In this document: positions 1-8,954 of the stretch, one piece after another
How the letters are laid out: every line of letters starts with the position of its first letter
How positions within the stretch are numbered: the stretch's first letter is position 1
Origin: Betaproteobacteria bacterium
GTDB taxonomy: Bacteria > Pseudomonadota > Gammaproteobacteria > Burkholderiales > Burkholderiaceae
DNA length: 23,967 bases
Direction: 5' to 3'
Assembly: GCA_009921765.1 (NCBI GenBank)
Contig: RFXC01000039.1
Location: 1-23,967 of the forward strand
The notes under the pieces: generated by a model
What the model was told of the DNA's origin: nothing
Database searches by the model: none
What the model saw: only the letters and a program-made list of their open reading frames with translations
Made by a program: the position numbers and the translations under genes

Positions 1-1
1 C

Positions 2-565
2 GATGACTGGATGCGGACCAGTGAGCCTGGTGTGTTTGCCTGCGGCGATGTTGCAACGGCTGACAGGCTGACCCACGTCGCGGGGCAAATGGCCTGGCAC
101 GCCACGTTCAACGCACTGTTCGGCGGGCTTTGGCCACTTCGGATCGACCGTCGGGCGATTCCGCGCTGCGTGTTCACCGACCCCGAAGTGGCGCGTGTCG
201 GGCTCACGCGAGGCGAGGCCGAGCAGGCGGGAATCAAGGTGGTTTGCACACGCTATGAAATGTCTGCGCTTGACCGCGCGATCATCGAGGAACAGACCCG
301 CGGGTTCGTGATGGTACTGACGGCGCAGGGGTCTGACCGGATTGTGGGCGCCACGGTCGTGGGCGCCAGGGCGGGTGAACTCATCTCGTTGTTCACGCTT
401 GCGATCCGAGAGCGGTTGGGGTTGCGACGTCTCATGTCGATGATGATCGCCTATCCCGGTTGGGCGGACGCCGGACGCGCTGTCGCTTCGCAGTGGCAGC
501 GAGATCATGCACCCGTGTTCGTGCTGACCTGGCTAGAGCGCTGGCACCGATGGCGGCGTCGATGA
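2..565 (+). CDS. FAD-dependent pyridine nucleotide-disulfide oxidoreductase, mercuric-reductase-like (C-terminal part)
   Basis: The frame is open from the window edge, so the N-terminus, including the redox-disulfide and first nucleotide-binding regions, is outside. The visible part begins just before a typical FAD-binding motif (TSEPGVFACGDV). It continues into the dimerisation domain with IPRCVFTDPEVARVGLT, the usual pattern in lipoamide dehydrogenase, glutathione reductase and mercuric reductase relatives. The end reads AYPGWADAGRA instead of the HPHPxxSE of lipoamide dehydrogenases, which argues against an Lpd role and for the MerA-like branch often found beside TVP38/TMEM64 membrane proteins. 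The C-terminus is rich in Trp and Arg. The stop overlaps the start of the next gene (ATGA at 562-565), indicating translational coupling and a shared operon. The substrate cannot be decided from this fragment. Confidence 0.85.
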   Translation, partial: DDWMRTSEPGVFACGDVATADRLTHVAGQMAWHATFNALFGGLWPLRIDRRAIPRCVFTDPEVARVGLTRGEAEQAGIKVVCTRYEMSALDRAIIEEQTRGFVMVLTAQGSDRIVGATVVGARAGELISLFTLAIRERLGLRRLMSMMIAYPGWADAGRAVASQWQRDHAPVFVLTWLERWHRWRRR

Positions 566-1920
566 CCCGCCCGACTGACGGCATCCCGGAAACGCAAGAC
601 AACCGGGCCGACCGCCTGCGCATTGCGATCGTGATGCCCGTGCTGAATGAAGCGCTGAGGCTTCACAGCGCGCTGGGTCAGTTCACCGCTGACCGCGACG
701 ATCTGGTGGTTGTTGACGGCGGCAGCACGGATCGCACCGTGGTCGCGGCACTCGCGGCGGGAATGCGGGTTGCGATCAGTCCGCGCGGTCGTGCCAAGCA
801 AATGAACGAGGGCGCAAGGCTGTCCGGCCCGGTCGATGTACTGCTCTTCGTCCATGCCGATGTATTGCTGCCGCCTGACTGGCGGGATGCGATCGAACGC
901 GCGGTTCGGGGGGGCGCGACCTGGGGGCGGTTCGATGTGACCCTGAACGCCTCGCATCCCGTGCTTTCCATCGTTGGCGCCCTCATGAATCTGCGATCGC
1001 GTGTGAGTGGCATCGCAACAGGGGATCAGGCGATCTTCGTCACTCGCGAAGCGTGGTTGCGGGTTGCCGGTTGGCCGGACGTTGCGCTGATGGAGGACGT
1101 CCGGATGTCGCAGCGACTGCTCAAGACGAGCGGCCGGCCCGCTTGTCTCGCCGAGCGCGTACTGGTGTCGGCGCGCCGCTGGGAGCAACGGGGAATCTTT
1201 CGCACCATCGCGCTGATGTGGTGGCTTCGTGCGCTCCACGCGCTGGGTGTGTCGCCCGATGTGCTGCATCGCCTGTATTACGGAGTGGCGCCGGGAGGCG
1301 CTGGCGTGCCGATGCCTTCGCGCGTCATCGTGTTTGCCAAGGTTCCGCGTGCGGGCGAGGTGAAAACACGGTTGGCCGCGACGGTCGGTGAGCCGGTTGC
1401 CCTGGCCACGCATCGGCAACTCCTCGAACGGACGCTTGAGCAGGTGGCGCGGGTGCCGAATGTTGTTCGTGAGCTATGCATTGCGGGCGACGACTCGGCG
1501 GGCGAATGTGCGCAGCTTGCACGACGCTTCGGTTTCGAATTGACCAATCAGCGCGGCGGTGATCTGGGTGAACGAATGACCAATGCCATAGCGCTGGGAT
1601 TGTCGCGTGGCGAGCGTGTAGTGCTGCTGGGCTGCGACAGCCCGGTGATCGATGCGGCGGATATTGCCGAGGCGATTGTCGTGCTTGCCACGGAAGACGA
1701 GACCAGCGTGGTGTTCTCGCCCACCGAAGACGGCGGCTATCTGCTGGTGGGCGTGGTCGGGGAACTGCCGCCCATCTTCGAGGCCATGCAGTGGAGTCAT
1801 CCGGACGTGATGCTTCAGACGGTCGGGCGCCTCGACGCTGCGCGCCGGCGGTATCGGTTGCTTCGCACGCTTTGGGATGTGGATGATGCCGCCGGCTGGG
1901 CCAGGTGGCAGGCGTTGTGA
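562..1920 (+). CDS. Fused glycosyltransferase: TIGR04283-like GT2 domain plus TIGR04282/DUF2064-like domain (arsenosugar-associated)
   Basis: A 452-residue protein with two GT-A-type halves. Residues about 20-240 form a family-2 glycosyltransferase: IVMPVLNE at 23-30, VDGGSTDRT at 51-59 and an HAD metal-binding motif at 98-100. Residues about 254-452 match the DUF2064 family: FAKVPRAGEVKTRL at the domain start, LLGCDSP at 355-361 and SPTEDGGYLLVG at 386-397. These two families usually occur as separate neighbouring genes named for a proposed role in arsenosugar biosynthesis; that role is a family annotation and is not shown here. ATG 562 was chosen because it overlaps the upstream stop (ATGA); ATG 550 is in the same frame and possible. 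An upstream frame extension to 460 lies inside the previous gene and is unlikely. The product appears cytosolic. Confidence 0.85.
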   Translation: MTRPTDGIPETQDNRADRLRIAIVMPVLNEALRLHSALGQFTADRDDLVVVDGGSTDRTVVAALAAGMRVAISPRGRAKQMNEGARLSGPVDVLLFVHADVLLPPDWRDAIERAVRGGATWGRFDVTLNASHPVLSIVGALMNLRSRVSGIATGDQAIFVTREAWLRVAGWPDVALMEDVRMSQRLLKTSGRPACLAERVLVSARRWEQRGIFRTIALMWWLRALHALGVSPDVLHRLYYGVAPGGAGVPMPSRVIVFAKVPRAGEVKTRLAATVGEPVALATHRQLLERTLEQVARVPNVVRELCIAGDDSAGECAQLARRFGFELTNQRGGDLGERMTNAIALGLSRGERVVLLGCDSPVIDAADIAEAIVVLATEDETSVVFSPTEDGGYLLVGVVGELPPIFEAMQWSHPDVMLQTVGRLDAARRRYRLLRTLWDVDDAAGWARWQAL

Positions 1921-2789
1921 GCAGGGAGCGCCGCCGCGTTGTCGGATGGGGAGGCGCGCTCCTGGCTGGTGGCGTGTGCGCAGCGATCGCACAGCCCGGG
2001 CAGGGTGTCGCGCACGCGGGTGCCAGCCCGGATGCCGGGCACGCGGCTCAGCCGCCACGATTCAGCGAGCAGCCCGCGGGCCGCGTCATTCCCCCTTCTG
2101 ACGAGTCCGGTGCGGTGAGCGATTCGGCACCAGGAGGCCGGTCGCCGGGCCCGCCGGGCGCAGGGAGCCCGAGCGATGAGCGCGGCGATTGGCGACATCG
2201 GCGTGTTCGGGGCATCGCGCCCAACCGTTATGGCTTGATCAACGATCAGGGCACGGTGGTGCTGGGGGTGGAGGTGTCGGGGTCCGCCTCCGCACTCATC
2301 GCCCGACTGCGCGCACCGGTTCGTGGTCGGCGACTGGCCTGGCGCTGGCGGGCCGAAGGGTTTCCACCGTTCGCGGCAGTGGGGCAGCGGGATCGCGACG
2401 ACTTTGCGGCTCGCGTCTACCTGATGTTCGACCTGCCCGATGACCGCCTGTCACTGGCCGATCGCGTGGTGCTGGGCGGGGCAAGCCTGTTGCAGGGTGA
2501 GAGGGTGCCTGCAGCCACGCTGGTTTACCTGCTCCATGCAGGACCTGCCGACGACCGGCCCGTGCCATCGCCCTTCACTGATCGGGTGGTGATGAGAGTC
2601 GCCCGCGCCCAGGCGGTTGCTGGACAGTGGTACCAGGAGGAGCGTGACTGGCAGCAGGATTTCCAGCGCGCCTTCGGCTCGCGCTATCCGGGCCCCACCC
2701 CGGACCCGGTGGCGATAGCTGTGGGCTCGGACGGCGACCAGACCGGCGCGGTGTTCAGCGCCCGGTTTGGCGATCTTGTGTTCAGCTGA
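1917..2789 (+). CDS. DUF3047 domain protein with N-terminal signal
   Basis: About 290 residues. A positively charged start (RERRR) is followed by a hydrophobic stretch ending near AIAQP, which looks like a Sec signal peptide, so the product is probably periplasmic or secreted. Residues about 25-90 are rich in Pro, Gly, Ser and Ala and look like a disordered linker. The folded part carries the features I associate with DUF3047: a LAWRWRAEG segment near residue 140, DDFAARVYLMFD near 160-172, and later a YLLHAG strand and a VVMRVARA segment. The molecular function of the family is unknown. GTG 1917 overlaps the upstream TGA (GTGA), so coupling to the glycosyltransferase is likely; ATG 1905 is an alternative start. 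The stop is followed by a hairpin separating it from acnA on the other strand. Confidence 0.75.
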   Translation: MSRERRRVVGWGGALLAGGVCAAIAQPGQGVAHAGASPDAGHAAQPPRFSEQPAGRVIPPSDESGAVSDSAPGGRSPGPPGAGSPSDERGDWRHRRVRGIAPNRYGLINDQGTVVLGVEVSGSASALIARLRAPVRGRRLAWRWRAEGFPPFAAVGQRDRDDFAARVYLMFDLPDDRLSLADRVVLGGASLLQGERVPAATLVYLLHAGPADDRPVPSPFTDRVVMRVARAQAVAGQWYQEERDWQQDFQRAFGSRYPGPTPDPVAIAVGSDGDQTGAVFSARFGDLVFS

Positions 2790-2840
2790 CAGTCAGGCAG
2801 CCGCCGCGAGCGCCAGCCAGGCCGAGCATCAGAGGAAGAT

Positions 2841-2874
2841 CCCTGCTCGCGGCGGAGCGGCGCCGCGAGTGGGG
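2841..2874. terminator. Hairpin between convergent operons
   Basis: A 14-bp stem (2841-2854 with 2861-2874, two G:T wobbles, otherwise Watson-Crick) closes a 6-nt loop. It lies between the stop of the DUF3047 gene and the stop of acnA on the other strand, where a bidirectional terminator would be expected. No T-run follows on either strand, so it is not a textbook intrinsic terminator; it may act as a 3' end stabiliser or with Rho. An alternative 11-bp pairing, 2801-2811 with 2845-2855, uses the same arm. Confidence 0.5.
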
Positions 2875-2880
2875 TCAGGT

Positions 2881-2912
2881 CGCGAGGAGATCACGCCGCG
2901 AGGAGATCACGC
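2881..2912. repeat. 16-bp perfect tandem duplication across the acnA stop codon
   Basis: Bases 2881-2896 and 2897-2912 are identical (CGCGAGGAGATCACGC twice). The acnA stop is at 2891-2893, inside the outer copy. Reading acnA without one unit would give the ending DLLAT and a stop, instead of the observed DLLAA and a stop. The duplication therefore changes only the last residue and leaves a second stop region. Confidence 0.9.
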
Positions 2913-5596
2913 AGCACGTAGGGCAGGATGCCGCCGTGCTTGTAGTAATCGACCTCGATGGCGGTATCGATTCTCGACAACAGCTTCACCTTCTGGATCG
3001 ATCCGTCGGCACGTCGAATCACCAGCGTGATGTCCTGCTGCGGCTTGAGTTCGTCGGGCACCTCAATATCAAAAGTTTCGTTGCCAGTGATGCCCAGCGA
3101 CTGCCATGAATCCGAACCCTTGAATTGCAGCGGCAGCACACCCATGCCAACCAGGTTCGAGCGGTGAATGCGCTCGAAGCTGCGCGCGACGACAGCACGG
3201 ACACCCAGAAGCTGCGTTCCCTTGGCTGCCCAGTCGCGGGAGGACCCCGTGCCGTATTCCTCGCCACCGAAGATGACGGTGGGGGTGCCTTGCGCGACAT
3301 AGCGCATGGCTGCGTCATAGATGGACAGTTTTTCGCCGCTGGGCTGCAAGAGCGTGACGCCGCCTTCCTCGCGGCTGCCATCGGCCGCAGCCGGGATCAT
3401 CAGGTTCTTGATGCGGACATTGGCAAAGGTGCCGCGCATCATCACTTCATGGTTGCCGCGGCGCGAGCCATAGCTGTTGAAGTCGGCCTTCGCCACGCCA
3501 TGCTCGATCAGCCACTTGCCTGCAGGTGACGACTCCTTGATGGAACCGGCCGGCGAGATATGGTCGGTAGTGATCGAATCGCCAAACAGAGCGAGCGCCC
3601 GTGCGTCGGCAATGGTGCCCGACGAGTCTTGCGGCGTCATGCCGAACTCGTCGAAGAAGGGCGGGCGGGCAATGTAGGTGGACGATGGCCAGTCGTAGAC
3701 CTGACCGCTCACACCCTTGATCTTCTCCCACAACGCGCCGGGGTTCTCCTTCACCTGCGCGTAGTTGCCCTTGAACATCTTCGGGTTCATGGCGTACTTC
3801 ATGAGCGCATTGACCTCATCGCTCGAGGGCCAGATGTCGCCGAGGTAAATGTCCTTCCCACCCTTGCCCTTGCCCACCGGCTCGGTCATCAGGTCGACCC
3901 GTACATTGCCTGCAATCGCGTAGGCAACCACCAGGGGTGGTGAGGCGAGGAAGTTTGCCTTGAGGTTGGGATGAATTCGGGCTTCGAAGTTTCGGTTGCC
4001 TGACAGCACCGCGGCGCAGATGAGGTCGTTCCGGGTGATCGCTTCGTTCATGGCCGGCGTGAGGTCGCCCGCATTGCCGATGCACGTGGTGCAACCATAG
4101 GCGGCCACCGAGAAGCCGAGCTTCTCTAGGTAGGGCAACAGACCCGCGTTTTCCAGGTATTCGGTGACCACGCGCGAGCCGGGTGCAAGCGAAGTCTTGA
4201 TGTGCTTGCCAACCTTGAGCCCGGCCTCGACTGCCTTCTTGGCGAGCAGACCGGCAGCCAGCAGCACGCCCGGATTGGACGTGTTGGTGCACGAGGTGAT
4301 GGCGGCAATCAGCACGTCGCCGTTCTGGACTTCAACACCATCCGCGTTCTTGTGGACGGTGTTGAGCGAGTCGGCGGGCAGGTTGAACCCGTTCTGCGCG
4401 GCAGGCTTGGAGTAGAGGTCGGCGAAGGTAGCGGCGACCTTGCCGATTTCGATGCGATCCTGCGGGCGCTTCGGGCCGGCAAGCGACGGCACAACCGATC
4501 CCAGATCGAGCTTCAGTACCGTGGAGTAGTCGATGTCGCCCGCCTTGGGAACGCCATACATGCCCTGCGCCTTGAACCAGCTCTTGAATGCGTCGATTTC
4601 GGCGGTGGTGCGGCCGGTGCCCTTGAAGTAGTCGATGGTCTTGTCATCAACCGGGAAGAATCCCATGGTGGCGCCGTACTCGGGTGCCATGTTGGCGATG
4701 GTGGCGCGATCGGTGACCGACAAACGTTCGGTGCCTTCACCGAAGAACTCGACAAACTTGCCGACCACCTTGGCCTTGCGGAGCATTTCGGTGATGGTGA
4801 GCACCACATCGGTGGCGGTGAGGCCCTCGAGCAGACGCCCCGACAGTTCGACCCCGACCACGTCTGGCGTCAGGAAATAGACCGGCTGCCCAAGCATGCC
4901 GGCTTCGGCTTCGATGCCGCCCACGCCCCAGCCCACCACGCCGATCCCGTTGATCATGGTGGTGTGGCTGTCGGTGCCGACCAGTGAGTCGGCGTAATAC
5001 ACCTTGTCGGCAGTGCGATGGACGCCGCGTGCGAGGTATTCCAGGTTGACCTGATGCACGATGCCAAAGCCCGGGGGCACGACACCGAATGTGTCAAAGG
5101 CCTGCATACCCCACTTCATGAACTGATAGCGCTCGCGATTGCGCTGGAACTCGAGCTTCATGTTGAGGTCCAGCGCCTTGGCCGAACCGAAGTGGTCGAT
5201 CATGACCGAATGGTCAACCACCAGGTCGACCGGCACCAGCGGCTCGATCCGCTTGGGGTCGCGCCCCATGCTGCTCGCCACATTGCGCATGGCGGCCAGG
5301 TCGGCAAGCAGTGGCACGCCGGTGAAATCCTGCAGCACCACGCGGGCGACGATGAACGGGATCTCGTCAATTCGCTCGGCATTGGGCTTCCAGTTGGCGA
5401 GCTGCTCGACATGGGCCTCGGTCACCTTCTTGCCGTCCACATTGCGCAGCACCGACTCAAGCACGATACGGATCGATACCGGCAGACGGTTGACATTGGG
5501 AAACTTGCGCGCAAGCGCCGGCAGCGAGTAAAGCTTTCCGGTCTTGCCGGACTCCATCTTGAAGTCCTTGAGGGTCTTGAAGGCGTTGTGCGGCAT
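2891..5596 (-). CDS. acnA: Aconitate hydratase A (aconitase)
   Basis: A 901-residue enzyme of normal AcnA length. It interconverts citrate and isocitrate through cis-aconitate with a [4Fe-4S] cluster, in the cytosol. The cluster ligands are visible as Cys436 in TSCTNTSNP and Cys502 and Cys505 in GCTTCIGN, spaced as in E. coli AcnA. The N-terminal start (MPHNAFKTL) and the C-terminal swivel domain ([42 protein letters not shown]) fit the IRP/AcnA group, not AcnB or AcnD. A GAGG ribosome site precedes the ATG. It is the last gene of the mdh-prpB-prpC-acnA series, 41 bp after prpC. With prpC and prpB as neighbours and no acnD or prpF present, it may also hydrate 2-methyl-cis-aconitate; that is inference. 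A 16-bp duplication spans the stop. Confidence 0.97.
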   Translation of the reverse strand: MPHNAFKTLKDFKMESGKTGKLYSLPALARKFPNVNRLPVSIRIVLESVLRNVDGKKVTEAHVEQLANWKPNAERIDEIPFIVARVVLQDFTGVPLLADLAAMRNVASSMGRDPKRIEPLVPVDLVVDHSVMIDHFGSAKALDLNMKLEFQRNRERYQFMKWGMQAFDTFGVVPPGFGIVHQVNLEYLARGVHRTADKVYYADSLVGTDSHTTMINGIGVVGWGVGGIEAEAGMLGQPVYFLTPDVVGVELSGRLLEGLTATDVVLTITEMLRKAKVVGKFVEFFGEGTERLSVTDRATIANMAPEYGATMGFFPVDDKTIDYFKGTGRTTAEIDAFKSWFKAQGMYGVPKAGDIDYSTVLKLDLGSVVPSLAGPKRPQDRIEIGKVAATFADLYSKPAAQNGFNLPADSLNTVHKNADGVEVQNGDVLIAAITSCTNTSNPGVLLAAGLLAKKAVEAGLKVGKHIKTSLAPGSRVVTEYLENAGLLPYLEKLGFSVAAYGCTTCIGNAGDLTPAMNEAITRNDLICAAVLSGNRNFEARIHPNLKANFLASPPLVVAYAIAGNVRVDLMTEPVGKGKGGKDIYLGDIWPSSDEVNALMKYAMNPKMFKGNYAQVKENPGALWEKIKGVSGQVYDWPSSTYIARPPFFDEFGMTPQDSSGTIADARALALFGDSITTDHISPAGSIKESSPAGKWLIEHGVAKADFNSYGSRRGNHEVMMRGTFANVRIKNLMIPAAADGSREEGGVTLLQPSGEKLSIYDAAMRYVAQGTPTVIFGGEEYGTGSSRDWAAKGTQLLGVRAVVARSFERIHRSNLVGMGVLPLQFKGSDSWQSLGITGNETFDIEVPDELKPQQDITLVIRRADGSIQKVKLLSRIDTAIEVDYYKHGGILPYVLRDLLAA

Positions 5597-5637
5597 GGTG
5601 GCCTCAGCGGGTGTGTGGGGTTGGAAGACAGGGCGCG

Positions 5638-6795
5638 TCAGCGACGCTTCTCGATGGGAACGAACTTGCGGTTCTCGGGTCCAACATAGTTGGCGCTCGG
5701 GCGAATGATCTTGTTGTCGATACGCTGCTCGATCACGTGCGCAGCCCAGCCCGAGGTCCGCGAAATGACGAAGAGCGGCGTAAACATGCTGGTGGGTACG
5801 CGCATCATGTGATAGCTCACGGCGCTGAACCAGTCGAGGTTGGGGAACATTTTCTTGGCGTCTGCCATGACCGATTCGATTCGTACGGCAATGTCGAACA
5901 TCTTCATGTCGCCTGCGGCTTTCGAAAGCCGACGGGCAACTTCCTTGATGACCTTGTTGCGCGGATCGGCGATCGTGTAAACCGGGTGACCGAACCCGAT
6001 CACAACCTCCTTGGCTTCCACGCGCCGGCGGATATCGGCTTCGGCCTCGTCCGGGTTGTCGTAGCGTTTTTGCACCTCGAAAGCAACTTCATTGGCGCCG
6101 CCGTGCTTCGGCCCACGCAGCGCGCCGATGCCGCCAACGATCGCCGAATGCATGTCGGAACCTGTGCCCGCCACGACGCGAGCCGCGAAGGTGGACGCGT
6201 TGTACTCATGCTCTGCGTAGAGGTTGAGCGAGGTGTGCATCGCGCGTACCCACAGGTCGGAGGGCGCCTCGCCGTGCAGCAGATGCAGGAAGTGACCGCC
6301 GATGGAGTCGTCGTCGGTCTCGACATCGATACGCTTGCCGTTGTGGCTGTAGTGATACCAGTAGAGCAGCATCGAGCCGAGCGAGGCCATCAGCTGATCG
6401 GCGATGTCGCGCGCACCCGGGGCCGCATGGTCGTCTTTCTCGGGAAGCTGACAGCCAAGCGCCGATACGCCAGTACGCATGACGTCCATCGGATGAGCGG
6501 ATGCAGGAAGCCACTCGAGCACGGCTTTCACATTGGCGGGCACGCCGCGGAGCGCCTTCAGCTTGGCCTTGTAGCCCGCGAGTTCGGCTGCAGTGGGGAG
6601 CTTGCCGTGCACCAGCAGGTAGGCAATTTCCTCGAACTCGGCGGCTTCGGCGATATCGAGAATGTCATAGCCCCGATAGTGAAGGTCGTTGCCGCTGCGG
6701 CCCACGGTACAGAGGGCGGTGTTGCCGGCGGCAACGCCCGACAGGGCGACTGATTTCTTGGGCTTCGGACCTGCGACAGGCGTATCTGCGGACAT
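5638..6795 (-). CDS. prpC: 2-methylcitrate synthase
   Basis: A 385-residue member of the citrate synthase family that condenses propionyl-CoA with oxaloacetate in the methylcitrate pathway. Catalytic-type motifs are [10 protein letters not shown] (first His), GFGHPVY (second His) and a late [13 protein letters not shown] segment. The short length, the [12 protein letters not shown] start and the [10 protein letters not shown] ending fit PrpC and differ from the GltA in this window (430 aa, with an N-terminal extension). The start at 6795 (MSADTPVAG) was chosen because GGAGA lies 8 nt upstream; the frame extends 14 residues further to 6837 without such a site. It sits between prpB and acnA on the same strand with short gaps, consistent with one transcript. 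Some residual citrate synthase activity is common in this family. Confidence 0.93.
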   Translation of the reverse strand: MSADTPVAGPKPKKSVALSGVAAGNTALCTVGRSGNDLHYRGYDILDIAEAAEFEEIAYLLVHGKLPTAAELAGYKAKLKALRGVPANVKAVLEWLPASAHPMDVMRTGVSALGCQLPEKDDHAAPGARDIADQLMASLGSMLLYWYHYSHNGKRIDVETDDDSIGGHFLHLLHGEAPSDLWVRAMHTSLNLYAEHEYNASTFAARVVAGTGSDMHSAIVGGIGALRGPKHGGANEVAFEVQKRYDNPDEAEADIRRRVEAKEVVIGFGHPVYTIADPRNKVIKEVARRLSKAAGDMKMFDIAVRIESVMADAKKMFPNLDWFSAVSYHMMRVPTSMFTPLFVISRTSGWAAHVIEQRIDNKIIRPSANYVGPENRKFVPIEKRR

Positions 6796-6863
6796 GGATC
6801 GGTCTCCAGAGGGCACGGCGCAGCGCGAGGGCGCCACGCCAAAAGGTCAGTGTCGAAAGAAGA

Positions 6864-7745
6864 TCATTTGCTCTTGGCAAACAGCTCGTCGAGCTTGCGC
6901 TCGAAGTCCCAGTATCCGATCGAGTCGTAGAGCTCCTTGCGGGTCTGCATGGTGCCGATGATGGACTGCTGACTGCCTTCGGTGCGCAGCGTTCGATAGG
7001 TGAGCTCGGCCGCCTTGTTCATGGCCCGGAAAGCCGAAAGCGGGTACAGAACGATATCGACGTTGACCGAGGAAAGCTCGTTCACCGTGAAGAGCGGTGT
7101 CTGGCCAAACTCGGTGATGTTGGCAAGAATGGGCACACCGACCGCATCACGAAACGCCTTGTACATGGAGAGCTCGGTGATGGCCTCGGGGAAGATGCCG
7201 TCGGCACCCGCCTCGACGCAGGCGACCGCGCGCTCCACCGCCCGTTCCAGCCCTTCCGAGGCCAGCGCATCGGTGCGAGCCATGATGAAGAAATCAGGGT
7301 CGGTACGGGCATCGACCGCAGCCTTGATCCGGTCGACCATTTCCTGCTGGGTGACAATTTCCTTGCCCGGCCGGTGCCCGCAGCGCTTGGCGCCCACCTG
7401 ATCCTCGATATGCAAGGCGCCTGCGCCGAACTTGATGAGCGAGCGGACGGTGCGCGCCACGTTGAAGGCCGACGAACCGAAGCCGGTGTCGACATCAACG
7501 AGCAGCGGCAGGCTGCACACGTCGGTGATGCGGCGAACGTCGGTGAGGACATCGTCCAGGCCCGAGATGCCCAGATCGGGCAGCCCGAGCGAGCCGGCCG
7601 CGACGCCGCCACCCGACAGATAAATGGCGCGAAACCCCGCGTGCTGCGCGAGCAGTGCGTGGTTGGCGTTGATGGCGCCCGGAATCTGAAGCGGTGTTTC
7701 CGCCGCCATTGCTTCCCGAAACTTACGACCGGCCGATTGGCTCAT
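6864..7745 (-). CDS. prpB: 2-methylisocitrate lyase
   Basis: A 293-residue PrpB of the isocitrate lyase/PEP mutase superfamily. It cleaves 2-methylisocitrate to pyruvate and succinate. Visible signatures are the Mg-binding DVDTGFG, the HIEDQ strand, the active-site loop KRCGHRPGK with its Cys, and the C-terminal [12 protein letters not shown] region. The start at 7745 (MSQSAGRKF) has GGGAGA about 10 nt upstream and gives the normal family length. The same frame stays open upstream to 8216 through mdh, but that extension is read antisense-like, is Arg/His-rich and is not believable. It lies 38 bp after mdh and 68 bp before prpC, in one apparent operon. Succinate produced here feeds directly into the SDH encoded on the opposite strand. 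Confidence 0.95.
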   Translation of the reverse strand: MSQSAGRKFREAMAAETPLQIPGAINANHALLAQHAGFRAIYLSGGGVAAGSLGLPDLGISGLDDVLTDVRRITDVCSLPLLVDVDTGFGSSAFNVARTVRSLIKFGAGALHIEDQVGAKRCGHRPGKEIVTQQEMVDRIKAAVDARTDPDFFIMARTDALASEGLERAVERAVACVEAGADGIFPEAITELSMYKAFRDAVGVPILANITEFGQTPLFTVNELSSVNVDIVLYPLSAFRAMNKAAELTYRTLRTEGSQQSIIGTMQTRKELYDSIGYWDFERKLDELFAKSK

Positions 7746-7783
7746 GTTCGTGTTCTCCCTGATTTCGCCCTCGGGCGCTGAGC

Positions 7784-8767
7784 TCAGCCGAGCAGGTGCT
7801 TGATGCCTTCGCGCTCTTCGTTCAATTCGGCCAGCGTACGGTCCATCATCTGGCGGCTGTAGTCGTCGATCTCGAGGCCACGCACCATGCTGTATTCGCC
7901 GTTGGCGCAGGTGACCGGGAAACCGTACATCGTGTCCTGGGGGATGCCGTAGCTGCCATCGGACGCAATGCCCATGGTGACCCAGCGGTCGCCCGTGCCC
8001 ATGACCCAGTCGCGCATGTGGTCGATGGCGGCGTTGGCGGCCGAGGCGGCCGACGAGAGGCCGCGGGCCTCGATGATGGCTGCGCCGCGCTTGCCGACGG
8101 TGGGGATGAACGTGTCGCGGTTCCAGGCTTCGTCGTTGATCATGGCCTTCACCGATTGGCCGCCGATGGTGGCAAACCGGTAGTCGGGGTACATGGTGGG
8201 GCTGTGGTTGCCCCACACCGCGAGTTTTTCGATCGACTCTACCGGCTTGCCCGAGCGCGCGGCGAGTTGGGAGAGCGCACGGTTATGGTCCAGTCGCAGC
8301 ATGGCGGTGAAGTTTTTCTTGGGCAGATTCGGGGCAGATTTCATTGCGATGTAGGCGTTGGTGTTGGCGGGGTTGCCGACCACCAGCACGCGCACATTGC
8401 GGCTTGCGCACTCGTCGAGCGCGCGGCCCTGAACGGTGAAAATGGCGCCATTCGCCTCAAGCAGATCTTTCCGCTCCATGCCTTTGCTGCGCGGGCGGGC
8501 GCCGACCAGAAGCGCGTAATCGGCGTCGCGGAAGGCGACCTTGGGATCGTCGGTGACCACCACACCCGCAAGCAGCGGGAACGCGCAGTCCTCAAGCTCC
8601 ATCACCACGCCGCGCACTGCCGGCAAGGCAGCGCTGATGTCGAGCAACTGGAGGATGACCGGCTGGTTTTTGCCGAGCATGTCGCCGTTGGCGAGTCTGA
8701 ACAGCAGGCTGTAACCGATCTGGCCGGCAGCGCCGGTGACCGCGATTCGCTTCGGGGGATTGGCCAT
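7784..8767 (-). CDS. mdh: Malate dehydrogenase
   Basis: A 327-residue NAD-dependent malate dehydrogenase of the type common in Burkholderiales and similar to the cytosolic eukaryotic enzyme. It oxidises malate to oxaloacetate. The NAD-binding [11 protein letters not shown] loop is at about 12-22, substrate-binding Arg segments appear in [13 protein letters not shown], and NPANTN, LDHNRA and the catalytic His188 in [11 protein letters not shown] follow in order. GAGAGG lies about 9 nt upstream of the ATG. It is the first gene of the minus-strand operon, divergent from the gntR-sdh group. A TTGACA-17 bp-TACACT promoter lies upstream at 8857-8885. Confidence 0.97.
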   Translation of the reverse strand: MANPPKRIAVTGAAGQIGYSLLFRLANGDMLGKNQPVILQLLDISAALPAVRGVVMELEDCAFPLLAGVVVTDDPKVAFRDADYALLVGARPRSKGMERKDLLEANGAIFTVQGRALDECASRNVRVLVVGNPANTNAYIAMKSAPNLPKKNFTAMLRLDHNRALSQLAARSGKPVESIEKLAVWGNHSPTMYPDYRFATIGGQSVKAMINDEAWNRDTFIPTVGKRGAAIIEARGLSSAASAANAAIDHMRDWVMGTGDRWVTMGIASDGSYGIPQDTMYGFPVTCANGEYSMVRGLEIDDYSRQMMDRTLAELNEEREGIKHLLG

Positions 8768-8856
8768 GGGGAAAACCTCTCGATTCCGGTTCGGTTGGAA
8801 GACAGAGCCGGGCGGCGCCGAGGCGCCCGCCGACGGCTGGCTGGAACGCTGGCTCG

Positions 8857-8885
8857 AGTGTAGGCCGGCTACTTTGTGGTGTCAA
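8857..8885 (-). promoter_or_regulatory. Sigma-70-type promoter for the mdh-prpB-prpC-acnA operon
   Basis: Read on the minus strand, a perfect -35 TTGACA (8880-8885) is followed by a 17-bp spacer and a -10 TACACT (8857-8862, four of six matches). A start about 7 nt downstream, near 8850, would leave a leader of about 80 nt before the mdh ATG. The leader contains GC-rich self-complementary sequence around 8812-8832. The adjacent palindrome at 8895-8912 lies upstream of the -35. Confidence 0.65.
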
Positions 8886-8894
8886 TCTAGTGTT

Positions 8895-8912
8895 ATGTCT
8901 TATATAAGACAT
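8895..8912. promoter_or_regulatory. 18-bp perfect palindrome, probable GntR-family operator
   Basis: ATGTCTTATATAAGACAT is its own reverse complement. It is AT-rich in a GC-rich window and lies between the divergent mdh and gntR genes, 10 bp beyond the mdh -35 and 42 bp before the regulator ATG. The inner GTC...GAC half-sites with an AT centre resemble symmetric sites bound by GntR/HutC-type dimers. Autoregulation and control of mdh by the neighbouring regulator are inferred. No second close copy was noticed elsewhere in the window. Confidence 0.65.
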
Positions 8913-8954
8913 GAGTGACTGGACTGCGGGCGCTGGCTGTGCTGAAATCCTCGC

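Noticed and set aside
7746..8216. In-frame upstream extension of prpB
   Set aside because: It lies opposite conserved mdh codons, is His/Arg-rich, and the start at 7745 has a ribosome site and yields the normal PrpB length.
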